Source: Betaproteobacteria bacterium
GTDB lineage: Bacteria > Pseudomonadota > Gammaproteobacteria > Burkholderiales > Ga0077523
Direction of reading: 5' to 3'
NCBI GenBank assembly: GCA_016713305.1
Contig: JADJPK010000014.1
Location: 62,001 to 126,000 of the forward strand
Length of the DNA stretch: 64,000 nt
Position 1 is the stretch's first letter; the number at the start of each line of letters is the position of its first letter. Positions 1-8,484 of this stretch are shown piece after piece. Below the pieces are notes generated by a model. The model was not told the origin of the DNA. It worked only from the letters and a program-made list of their open reading frames with translations, and made no database searches. The position numbers and the translations under genes were made by a program.

Positions 1-40
1 CGAGCCGCGACCGGGAAGAAGGCCGACGCGTCTTGCCATC

Positions 41-640
41 TCAGAAGCCGCAACCCGGTCCGAAGCCCGCACCGTAGCCGGGGCCGTGGCCACGGCCGTA
101 GCCGCCCCCGAACGCGGGCCCATACAACGCACGGTCCGCGACGGCACGCTGCTCGGGCGTCAGCGCGGCGTACAGGTCCTTGACGACCTTGGCATGCGCC
201 TCGGCGTTGGCTTGGCGCAGCTTGAACATCCCGTCACGCAGGGCGGCAAACTCCGCCGGTGTGCCAGGCGTCGTCCCGTGCATCCTCTCCTGCATCTGCT
301 GGCGCAGGGCCTGCATCGACTCGACTTGCTGCTGCGTCTGCTTCTCGAAGGCGCCCCACGCCGCCTCCTGGTCGGACGTGATCTTGAGCTCAGACTTGAC
401 GGCGGCGAGCCGGCTGCCCACGACGGCCGACGCTTCCGAGGCGCTCATCCCGCCGCCCATTCCGCCCCACATGCCTGCGCCGGGGCCGTGGCCCATGCCA
501 CCGTAGCCGGGAGCACCGCCCATGGCGCCATAGCCCGGTCCCCAGCCCATGCCGCCCGGGTGGGCGATGCTCAGACCTGCCGTGCCCAGTGAAGTGACCG
601 CAATGGCGGCGGCCGCGAGAATCTTGGTGCTGCGTTTCAT
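41..640 (-). CDS. Spy/CpxP-like (LTXXQ) periplasmic protein, Gly/Met-rich
   Basis: A 199-residue exported protein. The start at 640 is preceded by an AGGAAG ribosome site and opens a typical signal peptide (MKRSTKIL..., ending in an A-H-P region near residue 27). Residues about 28-65 are a low-complexity Gly/Pro/Met/His stretch, followed by a helical, Gln-rich middle and an LTPEQRAVAD motif at about residue 160, which is the LTXXQ signature of the Spy/CpxP/ZraP family. The tail is again Gly/Tyr-rich. Family members are periplasmic chaperones or metal-linked stress proteins. It is divergent from a response regulator and sensor kinase pair whose sensor also carries Met/Gly repeats, so it is a likely target of that system (inference). 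It could instead be a plain metal-binding protein. Confidence 0.8.
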   Translation of the reverse strand: MKRSTKILAAAAIAVTSLGTAGLSIAHPGGMGWGPGYGAMGGAPGYGGMGHGPGAGMWGGMGGGMSASEASAVVGSRLAAVKSELKITSDQEAAWGAFEKQTQQQVESMQALRQQMQERMHGTTPGTPAEFAALRDGMFKLRQANAEAHAKVVKDLYAALTPEQRAVADRALYGPAFGGGYGRGHGPGYGAGFGPGCGF

Positions 641-754
641 GATGCTTCCTTTGTCGGTTCTGCAGCTCCGGGAGCGCCCTGTGCGCCGTCTCTTCTGCAG
701 TGAGGCCATTGAACTCGCTCCATGTAAGGGCGTGATGTCGCCGCGGGCCGTTTT

Positions 755-788
755 TGTCACCGCCGATGTCAAGGCGCTCGCTTGACAT
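755..788. promoter_or_regulatory. Candidate operator between the Spy-like gene and the response regulator
   Basis: The divergent intergenic region holds two TGTCA direct repeats 12 bases apart (755-759 and 767-771). It also holds a perfect 8-base inverted repeat, ATGTCAAG (766-773) and CTTGACAT (781-788), with a 7-base spacer. Tandem half-sites of about this period are usual for OmpR-family regulators. The site lies 45 bases upstream of the regulator start. That it is autoregulatory is inference. Confidence 0.4.
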
Positions 789-832
789 GCTGTGATACGT
801 TGGCGCACGAAGCGCGCGCTCTAATCCGCCCC

Positions 833-1594
833 ATGGATCGCACCGACCACATCCTGATCGTCGACGACGACGCCGAGATCCGCACCCTGCTCGCGCGCTA
901 CCTGGAGAAGAACGGGCTGCGGGCGACCGCGGTCGGCGACGGCCGCGCGATGTGGCAGGCACTGGCTGCGGCGGTGTTCGACCTGATCGTCCTCGACCTG
1001 ATGCTGCCGGGCGACGACGGGCTGACGCTGTGCCGCGACCTGCGCGCCCGCTCGGACATCCCGGTCGTCATGCTGACGGCGCGCGGTGAGGAGACCGATC
1101 GTGTCGTCGGCCTGGAGATGGGTGCCGACGATTACCTGGCCAAGCCCTTCAGCGCCCGCGAACTGCTGGCCCGGATCAAGTCGGTGCTGCGACGCACGCG
1201 CAGCCTGCCGCCGAATCTGCGTCCGGACGACGACGCGCGCATCCGGTTCGGCGGCTGGACGCTGGACACCCAGCAGCGCCGACTGATCGCGGCCGACGGC
1301 GAGGTGACAGCGCTCAGCGGCGCCGAATATCGGCTGCTGCGCATCTTCGTCGAGCACCCGAATCGCGTCCTCAACCGCGACCAGCTCGTCGAGCTGACGC
1401 AGGGCCGCGAGGCCGAGGCGCTGGACCGCAGCATCGACGTGCAGGTGAGCCGTCTGCGCCACCGCTTGGGCGACGACCCGCGCGAGCCGGCGATCATCAA
1501 GACGGTCCGCGGCGAGGGCTACGTGCTCTCGGTGTCGGTGCTCAAGGGCGGCGACGCGCCGGCGCGGCCGCCGACCTCCGGTCGGGGTCGATGA
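833..1594 (+). CDS. OmpR-family two-component response regulator
   Basis: A 253-residue regulator with an N-terminal receiver domain: acidic pocket DDD at residues 11-13, phospho-acceptor Asp55 in VLDLMLP, and the conserved Lys in a LAKPFSARE motif near 105. A C-terminal winged-helix domain ends in the typical TVRGEGYVL motif. The start at 833 was chosen because the receiver fold begins there; an upstream in-frame start would add an unrelated 17-residue tail. The stop overlaps the start of the sensor kinase by four bases (ATGA), so the two are translationally coupled. Placement beside a Spy/CpxP-like gene suggests envelope or metal stress control (inference). Confidence 0.93.
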   Translation: MDRTDHILIVDDDAEIRTLLARYLEKNGLRATAVGDGRAMWQALAAAVFDLIVLDLMLPGDDGLTLCRDLRARSDIPVVMLTARGEETDRVVGLEMGADDYLAKPFSARELLARIKSVLRRTRSLPPNLRPDDDARIRFGGWTLDTQQRRLIAADGEVTALSGAEYRLLRIFVEHPNRVLNRDQLVELTQGREAEALDRSIDVQVSRLRHRLGDDPREPAIIKTVRGEGYVLSVSVLKGGDAPARPPTSGRGR

Positions 1595-3163
1595 TGTCGA
1601 CGCGAGAGAGCACGACGCTGCGGGGTGCGCTGCGCTGGCTGCCGCAGACGCTGTTTGGCCGCCTGCTGCTCGTGCTGGCGGGGGGCCTCGTGCTCGCGCA
1701 GCTTCTGAGCGCCGGTCTCAGCCTCGCGGAACGCGAGGACTTGCTGCAGATCGCCGGCGGGCACCAGCAGGCGCAGCGTATTGCGGACGTGGTGTCGCTG
1801 CTCGATTCGCTCGGACCGCAGGAGCGCGACCGGGTGCTCTCGGTGCTCAGCGTGCCGCCGCTGGTCGTGACGCTGCACGACGCCCCTGACGCCGGAGCCG
1901 CGGATGCCGAGGCCCGCAGCGGCGGCCCTCACGCGATGATGGTCGAGGCCATGCTGCGCGCGTCGCTCGGCAGCGATCGTTCGATCCTCCTGCAGACGGA
2001 CGCTGCACCCAGCGGCCCGTGGGTCCCTGCCGACGAGCGGGCGGTGCGTCGGAGCGGCGGCATGATGGGCGGCCCGGGAATGATGGGCGGCCCGGGAATG
2101 ATGGGCGGACCGGGGATGATGGGCACTCCGGGCCACATGGTCGACGGCGGCTGGCCGGCGGGGACGCGGCTGCTGCGTGTCCACGTGCAGTTGCGCGACG
2201 GCCGGTGGGCGCGCTTCGACGCCGCACCATCGGCCACCGCCGCCACGCCGCCCTGGCGCCTGGTTCTGTCGCTGGCGGTGCTGCTGGCCGCGGCCCTCGG
2301 TTTGTCCTACGTGGCCGTGCGCTGGGTCACGCGCCCGCTGCACCAGCTGGCGGTGGCCGCGGAGCGGCTGGGCCGCAACCTGAACGTGTCGCCCATGGCG
2401 GAGACCGGGCCACTCGAGATCCGCCAGGCGGCCAGCGCCTTCAACACGATGCAGGCGCGGCTGACCCGCTTCGTCGAGGACCGCACGCGCATGCTCGCCG
2501 CGATGTCGCACGACTTGAAAACGCCGCTGACGCGCATGCGGCTGCGGGCCGAACTACTCGACGACGACGAACTGCGCGAACGCTTCGAGGCCGACCTCGG
2601 CGAGATGCAGGCGATGGTGCAGGACGCTCTCGACTTCATGCGCGGCGTGCACGCGCAAGCGCAGGCGCAGCCGGTCGACGTCGACGTCATGCTCGCCGCG
2701 CTGCAAGCCGATCAGCTGGCCGCCAGGCGCAGCGTGCGCATCGAAGGCCGGACGATCGGGCCCTACGTCGGCGTCGAGTCGCTGCTTCGGCGCTGCCTGA
2801 CCAACCTCGTCGACAACGCGGTGTCCTACGGCGGCGAGGCGGCCGTCCGTGTCGACGACAACGCCGAGCGGCTGATCCTGCGAGTGCTCGATTCGGGTCC
2901 GGGCATTCCTCAGGACGATCTCGAGCGCGTCTTCGAACCCTTTCTGCGCCTGGAGCCCTCGCGCAGTCGCACGACCGGCGGCACGGGCCTCGGGCTCACG
3001 ATCGCGCGACATCGCCCGCGTGCACGGGGGGGAGATCTCGCTGAAGAATCGATCCGAGGGCGGTCTGGAGGCGGTCCTGACACTGCCGCGAACGCGCGCG
3101 GTCGCTTTGAAACAACCCATACCCCTAGGCCCGATTGCGATTCGACCACCATGCCTCGATTGA
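1591..3163 (+). CDS. Sensor histidine kinase with Met/Gly-rich periplasmic repeats, C-terminus frameshifted
   Basis: Partner of the upstream regulator. It has a transmembrane segment near residues 25-45, a periplasmic part of about 170 residues, a second membrane segment near 222-245, a HAMP domain, a HisKA domain with the phospho-acceptor His307 (MSHDLKTPL) and an ATPase domain with N box (NLVDNAVS), G1 (DSGPGIP) and G2 (TGGTGLGL) motifs. At about 3007 the frame breaks. In the +1 frame the expected continuation DIARVHGGEISL follows and ends at 3163, whereas the unshifted frame runs with no family resemblance to 3222. The periplasmic domain carries four MMGGPG-type repeats, suggesting metal or methionine-mediated sensing, as also hinted by its Met-rich neighbour (inference). 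Confidence 0.85.
2062..2133 (+). repeat. Four tandem 18-base units encoding MMGGPG
   Basis: Units of 18 bases begin at 2062, 2080, 2098 and 2116. The first two are identical, the third has two changes, and the fourth diverges at its 3' half (giving MMGTPG). The array sits in frame in the periplasmic domain of the sensor kinase. Length variation by slippage would add or remove six residues without breaking the gene. Confidence 0.9.
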
Positions 3164-3222
3164 TGGTCGACAGCTTGCGATGCCGCGTCATGGCTCGCCC
3201 TGCAGCCGACTACGACTTGTAG

Positions 3223-4186
3223 ACGTTGGTTACCTGGGATGACATTGCTCGCAAGGCATCACCGTGCGAGGCCGTTACTGCATAGTCCGCGACAGTTGCA
3301 AGTGGCTTTGCGTCTCTTTTGCACCGTCGAGTCTGCCGCGCACACGCGCGGTAGGTGATCGACCGCAGAGGGTGGCGTGGATATCGATCAATCTGGCTCG
3401 CTGAGCGACCGGCATCGCTCCTGCCGTATCTTGACGGTAAAAAAAGCGGCCAAAAAGTGCATCGCTACAATAGCTTAGGATGTTCGGTGCCGGCCCTATT
3501 GTGGCGCTGCCTTGACCGCCAAGGACGCGCGTCGATGGTGCCGGTGATGCTCTCCACGATCGTCGTGGGAGTCGATAGACCTCGATAGATCTCGAAAGGT
3601 GAGTTTTCGCGAAACCGCCCGGAAACCCGCGCCAATGCTGGTGCCTGACAGGTTGACGGTAAAAATGACGGTAAAAATCTGCGACTAAGAGGCTGGCACT
3701 TTGCAAATCAACTGCTTACAAGGCTAGTTGATGATTGAGTGGGAGTAGGGGGCAACGGGAGTCGCAAAGATTGCGGGTGATGAGACGCTCTCGTGTTTGA
3801 TGTGAGGCGAATCATCAAGCAAGTGCGAGGCAGCCCGATCGCCCTGGTTTGAAATGAGTGTGCGGCCTTTGCGCAGACTGGGGTCGGCCCCGGAGATTCG
3901 GAGGAAATTGACGGTAGGCCAGACGGAGTATGGGGCAGCTGCGTCGAGGCGACGGCGAAGGCCCGTAGGGCACGCTAACCGCCGTGACGTTGTCTTCCGA
4001 AAGCGGCTTCGTAAGACGTGTCGTGTCGCCAATGAGCGCTCATCCAGAGGTTCGCCACCCGCAACCCAGCGAGTGGTGTTCCGGGCCGACTCGGACGATG
4101 AGACTGATGAGGCGGCAGGTTGGAATCCGCAGGGCCGGCCGATCCTGGCGACCGGGGTGCCGCGGCAATCGCCGGGTCTGAAATGC
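3223..4186. other. About 1 kb without a supportable gene
   Basis: Short open frames occur on both strands, but none shows a signal peptide, domain motif or convincing ribosome site. The base composition is lower in GC than in the flanks, particularly 3420-3780. The stretch contains GACGGTAAAA direct repeats and an imperfect hairpin near 3552-3571 next to two TCGATAGA copies (3572 and 3582). It may be a scar of a mobile element, but no integrase or transposase remnant can be named. Confidence 0.5.
3433..3676 (+). repeat. Three copies of GACGGTAAAA
   Basis: Exact 10-base copies lie at 3433-3442, 3655-3664 and 3667-3676. The first two are preceded by TT and the last two are only 12 bases apart. 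The A-rich context contrasts with the surrounding GC-rich DNA. Function is unknown; recombinase core sites or a protein-binding array are possibilities. Confidence 0.6.
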
Positions 4187-4212
4187 AACGCGGCCGATGA
4201 CTCGGCCGCGTT
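4187..4212 (-). terminator. Perfect 11-bp hairpin downstream of a PEP-CTERM gene
   Basis: Arms 4187-4197 (AACGCGGCCGA) and 4202-4212 pair perfectly around a TGAC loop. It lies 26 bases beyond the stop of the minus-strand gene ending at 4239. On the minus strand it is followed by a short T-rich run (TTGCATTT), consistent with an intrinsic terminator. Confidence 0.65.
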
Positions 4213-4238
4213 CGTTTACGGATTCGTGAGGTGAGTGG

Positions 4239-4972
4239 TCAGCGCCGTGCGCGCCGCGCGCCCCAGGCGACCAGTCCCATGCCGGCCAGCATCAACGCAT
4301 AGGTTTCGGGTTCCGGCACGGCGGCGACCGCGAGGTGATCGATCGCCCAGCCGTCACCCGCGACGTTGTCCATCTTGATCCCGGTGATCACGTCGCCGTC
4401 CGTCGCGTCGATCCTCACGTAGCCGAACCGCCCGCCTGCAGCGCTACCCACGCCGAGGCTGGCCGCGCCACCGTTGATGCTGAAGACGACGTTGTATTCG
4501 TTCTGCTGGAGACTGAACCCCACGGAACGCACGGGGGTCGTGAAGACGAGATCGATGTCTTTCCACTTGGGGTCGTCGCCGTGGCGGAAGGCGTCTGGTT
4601 GCCGAAGCTGCTCACCAGGACATGCGAGCCGTCCCACAGTGAAGAGCATGCGGGCGAGCCGCAGGGATAGCTGCAGAACGCGTTGCCGAATGCATCGTCC
4701 CGCCGAAGGCGGCGGGTCGCGGGTCGAACGTCGTGGGCAGGGTCCCCGAGGGTGCCGCCGTCGACGTGCCGCCTGACACAGCCGATCTGCAGGCCCGCGA
4801 TCAGTGGGGTGTCCTCGAAGTCTTCGATCGTGTAACCGTCGACACCGAGCACCGAGTCGTCGGCACCCCACTGATTGCTCGGGGAGGTCGTGATCGTGAA
4901 CGCTGCGTGAGCGGTGAAGGACAGGCCGGACAGCAGGGCGGCGATGAGGGTGCGATGGAATCCTCGCGACAT
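4239..4972 (-). pseudogene. PEP-CTERM sorting-domain protein, multiply frameshifted
   Basis: The start at 4972 gives a clear signal peptide (MSRGFHRTLIAALLSG..., cleaved after TAHA) and a mature part beginning FTITTSPSNQW. The C-terminus in another frame reads VPEPETYALMLAGMGLV followed by an Arg-rich tail, the canonical PEP-CTERM signal for exosortase-dependent sorting. Between them the coherent protein moves through all three frames: VSGGTSTAAPSGTLPTTF, then NAFCSYPCGSP and GSHVLVSSFGN, then WKDIDLVFTTPVRSVGF. At least three indels are therefore needed to restore it. It is either a decayed gene or a victim of sequencing indels; the conserved ends favour the latter. Confidence 0.7.
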
Positions 4973-5035
4973 GGGGTGGTCTCGAGTTATGTGTCGTTCG
5001 GGCGGCCCGGCGATGGGCGGGGCCGCCAAGAGGTG

Positions 5036-5637
5036 TCACCGGCGTCGATGATCGCGATGATGGGATCGTGGTCCGCGGGCAGACACTGCGGGCGTTCCAC
5101 AGCAAGATGCATGCGGATCTCTCGGCGCCACGGAGAAGACGATCTCAGATCGGCCGTCGATCCAAATCCCTGAGGCGTAGTCTGTCAATTTGGTCGACGC
5201 CCGTTCGACCGGACACGACCGGCAGTCCGATCCACAGCGGGCGACCATGCCATTCACGCGAACGTGGACTCGACGCCTGGGCCGCGGTGGCACTGCTTGC
5301 GCGTGGGTGCGTCGCCCGTGCCAGGCGGTGGGAGGCGCTTCCGCCGCCCCGCTGTCCGTCGTATGCATGGACCCGCAGGGCACCGCTGGTCAGAGCCGCG
5401 CGAGCCTTGGCGCGCCAAGTCCCGGCGGAAGGGGGCAAGCCGAAGCCTGCGGGGATGGGTTGGTGCATCGAAGCCGGAATCGACCACGGCCCGCGATCGT
5501 GTCGTCCAGGAGTCTCCGTCGATGAAAAGTCCGTTGTAGACGAATGCGATGTCGATTGCGTTGCCCGCAGCTACGCCCAGCGTGCAGACCGCGGCAGTCG
5601 TGACGATGAACGCAGTGGTGCCGCGCACGATATTCAA
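5036..5637 (-). pseudogene. Possible secreted protein of unknown family, frameshifted
   Basis: A TTG start at 5637 (or the GTG three codons later) opens a hydrophobic leader (TTAAVCTLGVAAG) followed by NAIDIAFVYNGLFIDGDSW, which looks like a real exported N-terminus. Plausible continuations lie in the other two frames (PIPAGFGLPPSAGTW and GALRVHAYDGQRGGG, then VHVRVNGMVARCGSDC and DYASGIWIDGRSEIVFS) and end at the stop at 5036. No family is recognised. The reading depends on at least two frameshifts, so this is a tentative gene; non-coding DNA with chance frames is the alternative. Confidence 0.35.
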
Positions 5638-5708
5638 GGTACATTCCGGTCAGCTCTCGGAGAAGGGCGACGAACCCCGCAGCCCGGTGCTGCCCCCTGG
5701 AGACCTTC

Positions 5709-6566
5709 ATGCCTCGCATTTCTCGATTCACCGACGCCGCCCGTACCGCCTGCGTCGTGACCGTCCTCGGCTTTTCATCCACCGTTCACGCGCAGACGCC
5801 CCCGGCAGCCGCATTCGTTCAGCAGGTCCGGACCGGTCATGCCGTCCAGACCGGGGATGGCAACCAGCTCACGCTGACGGGCTATCGGTTCATGTCCAAT
5901 CTGGCGGTCGTCCCCGGCCACGGGTTCGAGACGGCGTCCTGGAGCATTCCCGGCGGCGAGACCATTGTCCTGCCGCTCAACGACGTGGGATTCGGCTTTG
6001 ACTACCACTCCGAACTGTTCGCGACACAGGAACAGATGGATCAGCGTTTTCCGGCCGGGGCACACGTGTACACACTGAGCGGCCTCGGGCAATCGGAGTC
6101 GGTCACCTTGAACGCGGCGGTCGGTCCTTACCCCGATGCCTTCCCCTATCTGACTGGTTCGACGTTTTCCGACTTGCAGGGGATGGAAGCAGGCAACGCC
6201 TTCGATTTCCACATCAGCCCCATCGGAACGCCGGCGCCAGGGACAGAGCAGACGATCACGTTCTTCGTGGACGACGTGCTCACCGGCGAGACCCGATTCT
6301 CGAGTGGCGGTCTGGCAGCCCCGTCCGTGACGACGCTGACGATGCCCGCCAACACGCTCCAGGCCGGGCGCACCTATCAGTTCCAGTTCTATCTCGGCAA
6401 TCGAGTGGACCTCACGGCAGACAACGCGGCAGGCGCCTCGCAGGGATTCACGCTGCTGACCACGGGCGAGTTCACGACGGCCGTGCCGGAACCTGAAACG
6501 GTCGGGCTGATGTTCGCCGGCCTGGGCGTTCTCGGAGCGGCACTACGCCGTCGAACGGCGGCCTGA
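5709..6566 (+). CDS. PEP-CTERM sorting-domain protein
   Basis: A 285-residue exported protein with an N-terminal signal peptide (residues 1-29, ending VHAQT). Its beta-rich body has two similar halves; the second contains a FFVDDVLTGETRFSSGG segment. The C-terminus is VPEPETVGLMFAGLGVL followed by ALRRRTAA, the PEP-CTERM tripartite signal: PEP motif, hydrophobic helix, basic end. The start at 5709 has a GGAG ribosome site. Proteins of this class are delivered to the outer surface or exopolysaccharide matrix by an exosortase, none of which is in this window. The body's function is unknown. Confidence 0.85.
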   Translation: MPRISRFTDAARTACVVTVLGFSSTVHAQTPPAAAFVQQVRTGHAVQTGDGNQLTLTGYRFMSNLAVVPGHGFETASWSIPGGETIVLPLNDVGFGFDYHSELFATQEQMDQRFPAGAHVYTLSGLGQSESVTLNAAVGPYPDAFPYLTGSTFSDLQGMEAGNAFDFHISPIGTPAPGTEQTITFFVDDVLTGETRFSSGGLAAPSVTTLTMPANTLQAGRTYQFQFYLGNRVDLTADNAAGASQGFTLLTTGEFTTAVPEPETVGLMFAGLGVLGAALRRRTAA

Positions 6567-6730
6567 GCTCGCGGGCGTTCGTCACGCTGCACGCCCGGCC
6601 GTTCCTCGACCGGGATCCAGCGGCGAGCCACTCCCGTGAGGCGCGCACGAGCGCTGATTCGACGGCCGGGACATCGACACGGGCGTAGCGGCGTAGCATC
6701 CTTCACCGTCTCGTTCGTCGCTCTCCACCC

Positions 6731-7282
6731 ATGCAAGTCTCATCACGCTCGCCTGCGCCGCAGCCCTTGTTCGTCTATCCGTCTCGCCTCTGGGCCCTGT
6801 TCGTCTGCGCCATCTTCGCGGTCGTGGCGGGGCATGTGTGCTACTACTGGGTGTTGCTCATCGGGATGTTCCGGGGGGCGACCTACCTCTGGCTCTTCGG
6901 GCCGCCGGCGGTGGTGATCCTGCTGTGGCTGGGGTACTGCTATCTCGTGCTGCGATCGCGGCCGGCGTCGCTCATCATCGATCAGCAGGGAATTACCGAC
7001 ACACGAATGGGCGGCGCCACGGTCCCGTGGGAGGACATCGCTCACTTCACGGTGAAGACGATCCCGCGCGGCGGTACGAACCTCGTGGTCACGCTGCGAA
7101 GCCAGGATCTGGCACGCGAGCATCTCGGGCGGTTGCGCTCGCCACTTTCGTGGCTGGACAAACGTTCGTATGGCGGGCACTGGCTGATCCGCCTCACGTC
7201 CCTGCGCCACGACGCCGTCGCGATCCTGCGTCGCGCGAAGGCTTTCGCGGCGCACGCCAATGGCGAGGACTGGCGCTCCTAG
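6731..7282 (+). CDS. Small membrane protein with PH-like domain (STM3941-like)
   Basis: A 183-residue protein with two hydrophobic helices near residues 18-38 and 50-72, followed by a soluble domain beginning ASLIIDQQGITDTRMGGATVPW, then EDIAHFTVK. This pattern, two membrane helices and then a bacterial PH-like beta domain with a 'PW.dI' turn, resembles the STM3941 family of unknown function. The C-terminus is helical and basic. It stands alone between a PEP-CTERM gene and a convergent Tim44-domain gene. The family assignment rests on pattern only. Confidence 0.65.
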   Translation: MQVSSRSPAPQPLFVYPSRLWALFVCAIFAVVAGHVCYYWVLLIGMFRGATYLWLFGPPAVVILLWLGYCYLVLRSRPASLIIDQQGITDTRMGGATVPWEDIAHFTVKTIPRGGTNLVVTLRSQDLAREHLGRLRSPLSWLDKRSYGGHWLIRLTSLRHDAVAILRRAKAFAAHANGEDWRS

Positions 7283-7375
7283 TTCAAGGCAAACGGAATC
7301 AGAACGCGCGCCCGCCGGAAGGTCCCACGGCCGATCACCCTATCGGGTCCGCAGTCATGGCGCCCAAAAAAGCAA

Positions 7376-7403
7376 ACGGCCGGCAGCACACGCTGCCGGC
7401 CGT
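7376..7403 (-). terminator. Intrinsic terminator of the Tim44-domain gene
   Basis: A perfect 12-bp stem (7376-7387 with 7392-7403) closes a four-base ACAC loop. On the minus strand the stem is followed by TTGCTTTTTT, a proper U-tract. It lies 12 bases beyond the stop of the gene ending at 7415. Confidence 0.85.
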
Positions 7404-7414
7404 CAGAAGACACA

Positions 7415-8417
7415 TCAGTTCGTTGCGACCTGCTGAATGCCCGCCAGCAGCCAGCCATCGCGACCCGATCGAGGCTTCACGAGGTTCCAGACTTCGACAA
7501 AAGGTTCGGCGGGACGATCGGCGTGTTCCTTCAGCGCGCCGGTGAACCGTACGCTCGCCACGACGTGACCGTTCTGCTGTTCGATGCCGAGCAGTTCCGC
7601 CTCCAGCGATTCCACTTCGGTGCGGTTGGGCGTCTCACCGCGCTCTGTGAAGTCCATCTTGATCTCCGCGAACATCTCGGGGGTCGTGAAATCGCGAATG
7701 TCGTTCAGGTCGCCCGCATCCCATGCGGCCTGCAGCCGGACGAAATGCACCTTGGCGCTGCGGACGAACCCGGCTACGTCGAAATCTGGGGGAATCGACC
7801 ACGTCGGGGCGGGAGCTCTCGCAGATGTGTCGAGGGACGGTATGGGATCGCCCGTCACGCTGTAGGTCGTCCCCGGTGCCGCGTCCCGACTCGGGGTGGG
7901 GGCCGCATAGGGCCGGATCGGCTCGACTACCGCGCGCTCTCGTTCGAACGCCCCCGAAGACCTGTAACCACCCGCAGCCCCGGCGTGGGCAGGAGCGCCG
8001 GTGGCCATCGCGTTTCTCCGCAACATCCGCCAGATGAACAGGCCCGCCATCACCAGCAATCCGACGAGCAGGAGGGAGCCCATCATCTCGGCGAGTGCGC
8101 CTCCCATGCCGAAGTGGGAGAAGAGGGCGGCGATGCCCAGCCCGGCGGCCAGGCCGGCGATCGGGCCCAGCCAGCGATTGCGGGGCGGCTGCGTGGCACC
8201 GCCCTGCTGCGGTCCGGCATCGTTGCGAGACGCCTGATTCTGGCCGGGAGCGTTCTGAGGTGGGGGTGGCCTGACGTTGGCTCACGTTGTCCGACTGGCG
8301 TCCCATGGAGCGCCCGCCGCCCAGACGACGGGCTTCGGCATCGACCACCACCATGGCGGTCAGCGCGAAGGCCGAGAACACGAACACTGCAAGACGGCGG
8401 ATCAGGGAAATGGTCAC
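7415..8417 (-). CDS. Tim44-like domain membrane protein, one frameshift
   Basis: A GTG start at 8417 gives a signal-like N-terminus (IRRLAVFVFSAFALTAMVV) followed by DAEARRLGGGRSMGRQS, a motif typical of bacterial Tim44-domain proteins. At about 8255-8265, in a C/A-rich run, the frame shifts. The continuation reads QPPRNRWLGPIAGLAAGLG, then MGGALAEMMGSLLLVGLLV (a membrane helix) and LFIWRMLRR. The C-terminal Tim44 domain includes SIPPDFDVAGFVRSAKVHFV and EMFAEIKMDFTERG. Bacterial members are membrane-anchored lipid- or import-related proteins of uncertain role. The conserved parts in both frames imply a single indel. Confidence 0.85.
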
Positions 8418-8484
8418 GTTGGAGTAATCCTTTCTGAAGGAGGACCGGAGTCTACTCGACCAGGCGGCGTGACGCGGCGAAGGT

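Noticed and set aside
2062..2133. Short tandem units considered as a CRISPR-like array
   Set aside because: The units are directly adjacent with no spacers and lie in frame inside a kinase gene. No CRISPR array or cas gene is present in the window.
3724..4234. Overlapping open frames on both strands (154 and 126 codons)
   Set aside because: Neither has a ribosome site, signal peptide or known motif, and their compositions differ from neighbouring real genes.
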